Assembly (NCBI GenBank): GCA_020073445.1
Contig: JAIQFE010000001.1
Span: forward strand, 186,001 to 250,000
Origin: Terriglobia bacterium
Lineage (GTDB): Bacteria > Acidobacteriota > Terriglobia > Bryobacterales > Bryobacteraceae
Reading direction: 5' to 3'
Length of the DNA: 64,000 bases
Part shown: positions 58,131-64,000 of the stretch, piece after piece
Position numbering within the stretch: the first letter of the stretch is position 1
How the letters are laid out: each line of letters starts with the position of its first letter
Program-made: the position numbers and the translations under genes
The notes under the pieces: model-generated
The model's database searches: none
Told to the model about the DNA's origin: nothing
The model's input: the letters and a program-made list of their open reading frames with translations, nothing else

Positions 58131-58757
58131 TCAGACCTTCAAGATCCCGCGCTTGATGGCGGTGACCACGGCTTCGGTGCGATCAGACACACCGAGCTTT
58201 TCGTGGATGCTCAGAACGTGAGTCTTCACGGTGCCTTCGCTGATGAAGAGCAGCGCCGCGATCTCCTTGTTGCTTTTTCCCTCGGCGATCCACTTCAGCA
58301 CTTCGATTTCACGGGTCGATAACGGGCCCCCGGCCATAGCGCGCTCAGCCAGGCGGGACGCGGCGCGCTCGGAGACGTGGGTGCCGCCGGCGCTGATCTT
58401 GCGAATCGCGGTCAGCAGGTCAGCAGTCGAGCAGTCCTTGAGCAGATAGCCCTTCGCGCCGTTCTCGAGCGCACGAAAGACGCTCTCGTCGTTGTCGTAC
58501 GTGGTCAGCACCAGGATTCTCGCGTCTGGAAACTCCCCGCGGATCGCGAGGATCGCTCCGGCACCGTTCAGTTCCGGCATGGCCAAGTCCATCAAGACAA
58601 CATCCGGCTTCAGCTCGCGAAATTGGGCCACGGCTTCGAGGCCATTCTTGGCAAGCCCCACAACGGCCATGTCAGCCTCGAACTTCAATACCGCGGCGAG
58701 GCCGTCGCGGACTACAGCATGGTCTTCCGCAATCAATATGCGTATGGGGTCAGGCAT
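58131..58757 (-). CDS. NarL/LuxR-type response regulator
   Basis: 208 residues from the ATG of MPDPIRILIAEDH. The receiver has D57 in VVLMDLAMPELNG, acid pair E11-D12 and the K of GYLLKDCSTADL. A LuxR-type DNA-binding domain follows (about 140-205, LSTREIEVLKWIAEGKSNKEIAALLFISEGTVKTHVL). It starts 5 bases after the stop of its histidine kinase, so the pair is cognate. The target genes are not evident. Confidence 0.94.
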   Translation of the reverse strand: MPDPIRILIAEDHAVVRDGLAAVLKFEADMAVVGLAKNGLEAVAQFRELKPDVVLMDLAMPELNGAGAILAIRGEFPDARILVLTTYDNDESVFRALENGAKGYLLKDCSTADLLTAIRKISAGGTHVSERAASRLAERAMAGGPLSTREIEVLKWIAEGKSNKEIAALLFISEGTVKTHVLSIHEKLGVSDRTEAVVTAIKRGILKV

Positions 58758-58762
58758 GAGCC

Positions 58763-59920
58763 TCAGGCATTCGGGACGGTGACCACAATCCGCGTGCCGC
58801 ACCCGGGATCACTCAAGATCTGGATCTCGCCCCCGATTTGGCGAGCGCGCTCCCGCATGCCGTCAACGCCAAAACCGGACGGTTCCACCCCGCTCATCCC
58901 CCGGCCGCTGTCGTCAACTTCGAGCACTACCGAGCCAGTCCGATACGCCAGCCGGATGCCGATACGCTTTGTGCCGGAATGTCGAACGGCGTTGGTCATC
59001 GCCTCCTGGGCGATTCGAAGAAGATTCGCTTCATACTGCTCGGGTAGCGCATAGGGTTGGCCTTCGAGCTTGGTCTCGAGCTGAACACCAGAATCGGACG
59101 TGAGCTTGCGCCCGATCTGCTCCATCGCTTCGAGCAGGCTGCCGTCGGAGAGTGCGCCGGCCCGTAGAGCCGATACGGAACGACGGGCTTCTTCCAAACT
59201 TTCGCTTGCAAGCTGACGGGCTTTCTCGATATGAACGCGTGCGTCCGAGGGTTCCCCCTGCAAGCGTTGTTCGGCCGCGTTCAACTGCATCATGATGCCG
59301 GTGAAACCTTGCGCCAGCGTATCATGGATATCCCGTGCGAAACGCGTGCGTTCGGCGACAATTGCGTTGCGCTGCTGCTCCTCGGCGGCACGGCCAACCT
59401 CGAACAATCGCTGGAGGTGGCGCGAATACAACGTCACGATCCAGGCCGAAGAGGCGTAAACCGTACACCAGCCCGCATAGGTCGTCCAGCTATGGGTCTC
59501 CATCGCGCCCGTTCGGGTAATGCAAGCAAATACCGTCCAGCCCCATACCGACGATCGCCCGAACAAGAGTCCGGCGACCAGAATCGTCAGCACCGTCGCG
59601 GCGCCGTATTGGGGATAATCCACGAGCCCTTTGCTCGCGGGCAGAGTGACCGTCAGCACGAGGGCCATGAACAGCGCGACAAAAGCGAAAGGAGGGATCC
59701 GTTTCCGCGTCAGGATGGCCGCCAGAAGCAACGTTCCTGGAAAGAGACTGTATCGCCAGTCTTTGATCTCGGTCCACCAAAGCAGCCCGAACTGAAGTGC
59801 GAGTGTTCCTATGGTGAAGAACAGGATGCGCAAAAACAGTTCATTACGAAGCGGCGCTTCACGCTCGTGAACCAGGATTTGCTTCCGGTTAAGCTTCAGC
59901 CAAGTGTCGAAAAAGGCCAC
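58763..59920 (-). CDS. NarX/DesK-type sensor histidine kinase
   Basis: 385 residues from a GTG (VAFFDTWLKLNRKQIL). Five or six membrane segments cover residues 25-170. HisKA_3 follows: RTRFARDIHDTLAQGFTGIMMQLNAAEQRL, with the phospho-accepting His in DIHDTL. The ATP-binding domain has LLRIAQEAMTNAVRHSG, LEVDDSGRGM and GFGVDGMRERARQIGG. It is followed at once by its LuxR-type regulator. A longer start would only add unrelated sequence. Confidence 0.93.
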   Translation of the reverse strand: MAFFDTWLKLNRKQILVHEREAPLRNELFLRILFFTIGTLALQFGLLWWTEIKDWRYSLFPGTLLLAAILTRKRIPPFAFVALFMALVLTVTLPASKGLVDYPQYGAATVLTILVAGLLFGRSSVWGWTVFACITRTGAMETHSWTTYAGWCTVYASSAWIVTLYSRHLQRLFEVGRAAEEQQRNAIVAERTRFARDIHDTLAQGFTGIMMQLNAAEQRLQGEPSDARVHIEKARQLASESLEEARRSVSALRAGALSDGSLLEAMEQIGRKLTSDSGVQLETKLEGQPYALPEQYEANLLRIAQEAMTNAVRHSGTKRIGIRLAYRTGSVVLEVDDSGRGMSGVEPSGFGVDGMRERARQIGGEIQILSDPGCGTRIVVTVPNA

Positions 59921-60009
59921 TGAATGTCTCCCACAGCAAGAGTACCGGGAAGCCCGTGGCGAAACCATCGAGATTTCGGAGGGTTTTGGAGTCCACCGAA
60001 CGGTGGATT

Positions 60010-60675
60010 CTAGGATTCTTCGTACCAGTGCCGCCAGCGCTGGCGCGAGGGAAACAGGCGGATCAGCAGAATCCCGGCGATGAAGCCGCCAACGTGCGCA
60101 AAGTAGGCGACGCCACCACCGGTGTAGTTCCGTTCCCCGATGGATTCAAAGCCGTTCAAGAACTGCATCCCGAACCAGAAGAGCAGGTAGAACGGCGCGG
60201 GAATCGCCAGGCGTGTGAAGAAAACGAACAACAGGACCAGCGTGTCGATCTGCGAACGCGGGAACTTGATCAGGTAGGCGCCCATCACGCCGGCGATCGC
60301 GCCGCTGGCTCCGATGGTGGGCTGCGGGAAACTAGGATTCGCAAGAACCTGAACCACTCCGGACGCCACACCGCACACCAGATAAAAAGCCAGGAAGCGG
60401 ACGCCGCCGATCAGGTCCTCCAGGTTACGGCCAAAAACCCACAAAAACAGCATGTTCCCGATCAGGTGCATCCACCCGCCGTGCAGGAACATAGAGGTGA
60501 ACAAGGTCACCAGATGCAGGTCGTCCGGCACGATGCCCCAGCTTCGGACGAACTGATCGAGCCGGTAATAGCTCAGTGTATTTTGGTACAGAAAGATGAT
60601 GGTGTTGATGGCGATCAGTGAGCCTGTGACCACCGTACGCGAGTAAACACGCTCGCTCGAGCGTAACGGGATCAT
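60010..60675 (-). CDS. Rhomboid family intramembrane serine protease
   Basis: 221 residues with six to seven membrane helices. The catalytic dyad is S125 (GASGAIAGVMG) and H194 (YFAHVGGF). The HGGWMHLIGN segment (H65, H70, N74) supplies the oxyanion hole. It cleaves substrates within or near the membrane; the targets are unknown. It starts in the stop of the pfkB gene (ATGA), so both belong to one operon with the esterase gene. Confidence 0.95.
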   Translation of the reverse strand: MIPLRSSERVYSRTVVTGSLIAINTIIFLYQNTLSYYRLDQFVRSWGIVPDDLHLVTLFTSMFLHGGWMHLIGNMLFLWVFGRNLEDLIGGVRFLAFYLVCGVASGVVQVLANPSFPQPTIGASGAIAGVMGAYLIKFPRSQIDTLVLLFVFFTRLAIPAPFYLLFWFGMQFLNGFESIGERNYTGGGVAYFAHVGGFIAGILLIRLFPSRQRWRHWYEES

Positions 60676-61628
60676 CGGGAGATAGGATTGCGGGAGAAAT
60701 CGGGATGCGAGCGGCGGTCGCCGCGCTCGATCAGATCACGCGCTTGATCCGCCGTCGCGATTCCGCCCCTGGCCCCTAGACGTGTGCAATTCAGAGCAGC
60801 CATGGCGTTGGAAAATTCGAGTGCGTCCCGCACGGATGCTCCCTTGAGCACAGAATAACAGAACGCTCCGTGAAACACGTCTCCCGCGCCGGTGGTGTCG
60901 ATGCAATTCACGACGAATCCCGGAGAATAGACGAATTGTCCACCTTCGCGTGCGAGCGCACCGTTGGGTCCCAGAGTCATGGCCGCGACTCGCATGCCGT
61001 ACTCGTCTTGGATCCGCTCCAGGGCGCGGAAGGGATCGCGCTCGCCCGTCCATCGCACGGGAAATTCGGTGCTGCCGACCAGGTAGTCGACGCAAGCGAG
61101 CACCTGGTCGAATCCCGGATAAATATTGTCGACATCCACGCTGACCGGGATCCCGTGATCGCGCGCGATGCGGGCCGCACGCGCGACGGCGGGCGTATCG
61201 TGCCCGTCGACATGGAGCATCCGGCCGCAAACGATCTTCTCCGGGGTGATCTGGGCCGGGTCGATGGTCAAACAATCCGGGCGATGCCAGAAGATGGTGC
61301 GCTCTCCAGTGGACTGGTCGATGACGATATAGGCGCTCTGATTGGGGCAGCCCGCGCGGATCTGGAGATCGTCGAGATTTAGAGCAGCTTCGCGAAGGCT
61401 GGCCATCTGGATGCGTCCGCGTTCGTCGTCGCCGACAGCGCCGATGTACTTGGTCCGCAGGCCGAGCTTGCCGCAGGTAACGAGGGCGCTGGCCACCTGG
61501 CCTCCGGGACTGATAATTTCACGCTCGAAGGCGACCTTGCCGCCGAGCTCCGGATACTTCGGAACCAGCAGAAGCGTATCGGTGGCGTTGAGACCCACGC
61601 CGACGAGATCGAACGTGGGCGTCGTCAC
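60672..61628 (-). CDS. PfkB family carbohydrate kinase
   Basis: 318 residues from a GTG that overlaps the esterase stop by 4 bases (GTGA). A ribokinase-like fold: FDLVGVGLNATDTLLLV, PELGGKVAFEREIISPGGQVASALVTCGKLG, and the PfkB signature NCIDTTGAGDVFHGAFCYSVLKG with the catalytic Asp in GAGD. The substrate cannot be told; sugar or nucleoside kinases share this shape. It lies between the esterase and rhomboid genes. Confidence 0.92.
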   Translation of the reverse strand: MTTPTFDLVGVGLNATDTLLLVPKYPELGGKVAFEREIISPGGQVASALVTCGKLGLRTKYIGAVGDDERGRIQMASLREAALNLDDLQIRAGCPNQSAYIVIDQSTGERTIFWHRPDCLTIDPAQITPEKIVCGRMLHVDGHDTPAVARAARIARDHGIPVSVDVDNIYPGFDQVLACVDYLVGSTEFPVRWTGERDPFRALERIQDEYGMRVAAMTLGPNGALAREGGQFVYSPGFVVNCIDTTGAGDVFHGAFCYSVLKGASVRDALEFSNAMAALNCTRLGARGGIATADQARDLIERGDRRSHPDFSRNPISR

Positions 61629-63322
61629 TGAGTATTGATGGCGTTCAAGATTGCATCGATCAGTAGGCCGTGATCCTGCACCAGACTGATGACTTCGGAA
61701 ATATGGTTCTCGCCCGGAACGTAGAGAAGTTCGGCCCCGACGAAATTCTTCTTGAGGGCCCTGGTGAAATCGCGGGCCTGTTTGGGCAAGCCGAAGTAAT
61801 CCCACTGGCAGTAGCTGATCAGGAAGGGCGGCGAGCCGGAATGTGTGTGGGCCATAGGCGAGGCGTCATGCTTATCGCCGCTATCGGCGGCCACGAGGAA
61901 TGTATCGAGCTTATCTACGTCGTATATGCCGCTCATGGCGATGACGCTGCGAATGGACGTGCGAGGCAGCCCGAACTTCCCGAGATATTTTTCGTCCAGG
62001 GCCAGCAGAGCCGCTAAGTGCGCTCCGGCAGAGTGTCCACTGAGATAAATGCGCGACGGATCGCCGCCATGCTGAGCGATATTCTGGACCACCCAGGCGA
62101 ACGCGGCAGCGGTGTCGTGGATCTGCGCCGGATGCGGGTTCTGCGGCATCAGCCGGTAGCTGGGAATCGCGACGCCGATGCCGGCCCGCGCCAGCCGGTC
62201 CCCCAGAGCCCTGTACACTGAGCGATCGCCCGAGCGCCAGGATCCGCCGTGCAGGAACATCAGCACCGGAAAGTTCTTCTTATCGCGGGGAAGGTACAGG
62301 TCGAGCTTGTGCTTATCGGCATCATCGGGCGCTCCATTCGTATACGAGATGCCAGCCACCATCTCCACGCTCGGCGAAATCTGCCCGGAAGGCAGCGTCA
62401 CATTCGTTGGTGGACCAACCGTGATTGGATTGGTGAAGATCCAGGGGCGTTCCTCGCCATCGATGGAGAGCGACGCTTCCACGCGGTAAGCTCCCGTATC
62501 CCGCACGATGTAGTCGAGCCTCCAATCGTGAGCCTCGGCGACGACCATGTTGTCGCGCAACAAACGGATGTTGGCCGGGACGGGAAAGCGCGCGCTGATG
62601 GTCACGGCGCCCGTCAAGGGATTGTGAACCACCGTGTCGCCTATTTCGAACACGCCGAAATAACTCTGCGCGATAAAAGCCGTGCCCGTGGGATCGCACA
62701 GCCAGTCGTGAGCCGCGTATGCATGTCCGGCGGCCAACGAAGCTTGGATCGCTGCGGGAGTCAGCTCGGTCGCCAGAATGTGGGTGGTCGCGTGGCGGAA
62801 GGCGGCGGTATAGGCGTCGGTCAGATCTTTCGTAACCTTCGTGGGCGGCAAATGGGTTCGCGCGAACAGCACGGAACTCGTAGGTACGGGCTCCTCAGGT
62901 GTGTGCACGTCGGTGCCGAAAGCTTCATCGGGACGCTGCTTGAATTTCGAGGGCAAACGCTGCGCGTCCTCTTCCCGAGGCATGCCGAAGATGTCCGTCC
63001 CCTTGAAATCGGCGGCGGGCGCATGCAGGAACAGAACTCCGTCGTGCATCCCCATGGTGGCAGCGCCGAAGACGACACGGACACCGGCATTGTGCGCGGG
63101 CTCCACAAGTATTTGCCGGGCGGCGGGCTCGGGAAGAAAGACGGCGCGGTAGTCCTGATAGACTCCCTCAGCGGGGAAACTCGCGCGAGTCTTTTTCCAT
63201 TCGACAATCTGGGAGTGGACGGCTTCCAGGCGGTCATCCTTCAGGCGCTCGGTGGGCGTGCGGGCCGAGGCCACACAGCAGAACCCGAAACTGCAAAACG
63301 CGGCGAGGGCAGCCGTTCGCAC
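61625..63322 (-). CDS. Alpha/beta-hydrolase fused to a degenerate PHP-like domain
   Basis: 565 residues with a signal peptide (about 1-20). Residues 25-300 resemble the C-terminal region of CehA/McbA-type PHP proteins (YTAAFRHATTHILATELTPAAIQASLAAGHAYAAHDWL, then a beta-rich part FPVPANIRLLRDNMVV), but no HxH metal motif of a PHP start is present. Residues 325-565 form a BD-FAE/formamidase-like esterase: LMFLHGGSWRSGD (oxyanion), the nucleophile S431 in GHSAGAHLAALL and ENHIS for the histidine. The fusion is unusual; secreted esterase activity is likely. Confidence 0.85.
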   Translation of the reverse strand: MRTAALAAFCSFGFCCVASARTPTERLKDDRLEAVHSQIVEWKKTRASFPAEGVYQDYRAVFLPEPAARQILVEPAHNAGVRVVFGAATMGMHDGVLFLHAPAADFKGTDIFGMPREEDAQRLPSKFKQRPDEAFGTDVHTPEEPVPTSSVLFARTHLPPTKVTKDLTDAYTAAFRHATTHILATELTPAAIQASLAAGHAYAAHDWLCDPTGTAFIAQSYFGVFEIGDTVVHNPLTGAVTISARFPVPANIRLLRDNMVVAEAHDWRLDYIVRDTGAYRVEASLSIDGEERPWIFTNPITVGPPTNVTLPSGQISPSVEMVAGISYTNGAPDDADKHKLDLYLPRDKKNFPVLMFLHGGSWRSGDRSVYRALGDRLARAGIGVAIPSYRLMPQNPHPAQIHDTAAAFAWVVQNIAQHGGDPSRIYLSGHSAGAHLAALLALDEKYLGKFGLPRTSIRSVIAMSGIYDVDKLDTFLVAADSGDKHDASPMAHTHSGSPPFLISYCQWDYFGLPKQARDFTRALKKNFVGAELLYVPGENHISEVISLVQDHGLLIDAILNAINTQ

Positions 63323-63337
63323 GACTCCATTTTAAGC

Positions 63338-63358
63338 GCACAGGCCAAATGCCTGTGC
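63338..63358. terminator. Stem-loop between the SDR and esterase genes
   Basis: GCACAGGC and GCCTGTGC form an 8-base-pair stem around a 5-base loop just after the SDR stop (minus strand). A T-run is not present, so either a weak stop or an RNA-stability element. Confidence 0.4.
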
Positions 63359-64000
63359 TTATATGCCGTGGAGGAGTCCGCCATCGACCTGGAGGCTGGC
63401 TCCGGTGATGTAGCTGGCGGCGTCGGACAGCAGAAACACGGCGGCTGCCGCGAACTCATCGGGATCGCCGTAGCGGCCCATGGGAATCGTCGCGAAAATG
63501 CGCTTTTGCTGCTCGGGGATGGTGATGCCGGCGCGCTTGGCGTTATCTTCGTCGATCTCCTTCACGCGGTCGGTGGAGATGCGCCCGGGGATGAGCTGAT
63601 TCACCCGGATCTTGTTCGGCACAAGTTCGTTGGCGAGGATTTTCGAAAGCGCCGACACCGACGTCCGCATCACCGTGGAAAGCGCGAGATTGCCGATCGG
63701 CTCTCTTACGGCCGAGGAAGTCGGCAGCAAAATCGCCCCGCCGCCGCGGGCCGTCATCGATGGAACGGCCAAGCGGATCATGCGCACGGCGCTCAGCAGC
63801 AGCAGTTCGAATGCGCCTTGCCAGGCAGCATCGTCGAACTTGAGCACGGGACCCGGCGGCGGACCGCCTGAATTGGTGTAGAGCAGATCGACGCCGCCGA
63901 AACGATCGACGGTCTCGTGGTGCCAATTCGCAAGCGCATCCGCCGAACGCACGTCGGCGGGTACGGCCAGAACATCTGCACCCGTTTCCGCACTAATTCT
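63359..64000 (-). CDS. Short-chain dehydrogenase/reductase, 5'-truncated
   Basis: The gene enters from the right edge, so the NAD(P) glycine loop lies outside; 213 residues are visible. VDLLYTNSGGPPPG is the NNAG-like motif and GAILLPTSSAVREPIGNLALSTVMRTSVSALSK holds the catalytic area. The usual Tyr of YxxxK is missing (Ser/Thr in ALSTVMR), as in a subgroup of beta-ketoacyl reductase-like SDRs. The C-terminal GRYGDPDEFAAAAVFLLSDAASYITGASLQVDGG is standard. The reaction cannot be named. Confidence 0.88.
   Translation of the reverse strand, partial: RISAETGADVLAVPADVRSADALANWHHETVDRFGGVDLLYTNSGGPPPGPVLKFDDAAWQGAFELLLLSAVRMIRLAVPSMTARGGGAILLPTSSAVREPIGNLALSTVMRTSVSALSKILANELVPNKIRVNQLIPGRISTDRVKEIDEDNAKRAGITIPEQQKRIFATIPMGRYGDPDEFAAAAVFLLSDAASYITGASLQVDGGLLHGI

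Overview
This window is a stretch of high-GC bacterial chromosome, densely coding on both strands. It has gene ends in the middle of both window edges, very short intergenic gaps and many 1-4 bp stop/start overlaps. The gene content suggests a Gram-negative, non-flagellate soil-type bacterium, most likely an acidobacterium of the Solibacter/Bryobacter kind. Pointers are a giant periplasmic-propeller hybrid kinase, an E2-E1 fused 2-oxoglutarate decarboxylase, outer-membrane proteins, a TonB-type protein, DinB proteins and small palindromic repeats. The taxonomic call is inference from gene content, not a search. No tRNA, rRNA, CRISPR array, prophage or transposase was recognised.

Layout. 0-4 kb: end of a lectin-like gene, a TPR protein and a sigma-54 activator, then ribA on the other strand. 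4.4-6.5 kb: LytS-type histidine kinase and a methyltransferase. 6.6-13 kb (minus): HNH nuclease-comF, a conserved unknown, coaX-birA-valS. 12.8-19.2 kb: DinB protein, hybrid kinase (minus), a GnnA-like dehydrogenase, a TonB-like protein and a 52-residue membrane protein. 19.2-24.1 kb: a 400-base leader, a FliA/WhiG-type sigma factor, DinG-type helicase, queD, an MmcQ-like protein, dtd. 24.1-26.9 kb: cbiM-cbiQ-cbiO cobalt/nickel uptake (minus), acpS (plus). 26.9-32.4 kb: repeat-bearing secreted metalloprotease, murB, DUF2461, BON protein, transaldolase. 32.5-38.5 kb: membrane glycosyltransferase, mutS2, Nudix, SMP-30-like lactonase, thioredoxin-like protein.

38.5-43.7 kb (minus) is the most system-like block: an ABC ATPase, a two-module FtsX-type permease, a LolA-like carrier and an outer-membrane beta-barrel, all overlapping. 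Together they could form a complete route from inner to outer membrane. 43.7-49 kb (plus): hydantoinase A-like protein, hslV-hslU, FN3 lipoprotein, DinB protein. 49.1-52.8 kb (minus): the 1222-residue Kgd-type enzyme. 52.8-58.1 kb: phosphoesterase, CmoB-like methyltransferase, prfB with its programmed frameshift, Sua5/TsaC, metallo-hydrolase. 58.1-64 kb (minus): NarL/NarX-like two-component pair, rhomboid protease, PfkB kinase, an esterase fused to a degenerate PHP-like domain, and a 5'-cut SDR.

The main points for a second look are a dispersed family of about 80-bp palindrome-ended repeats (three copies, plus other palindromic elements), two genes whose conserved N-termini have no ATG/GTG/TTG start (comF and the Nudix gene), the envelope-export operon, and several enzymes that lack a canonical active-site residue.
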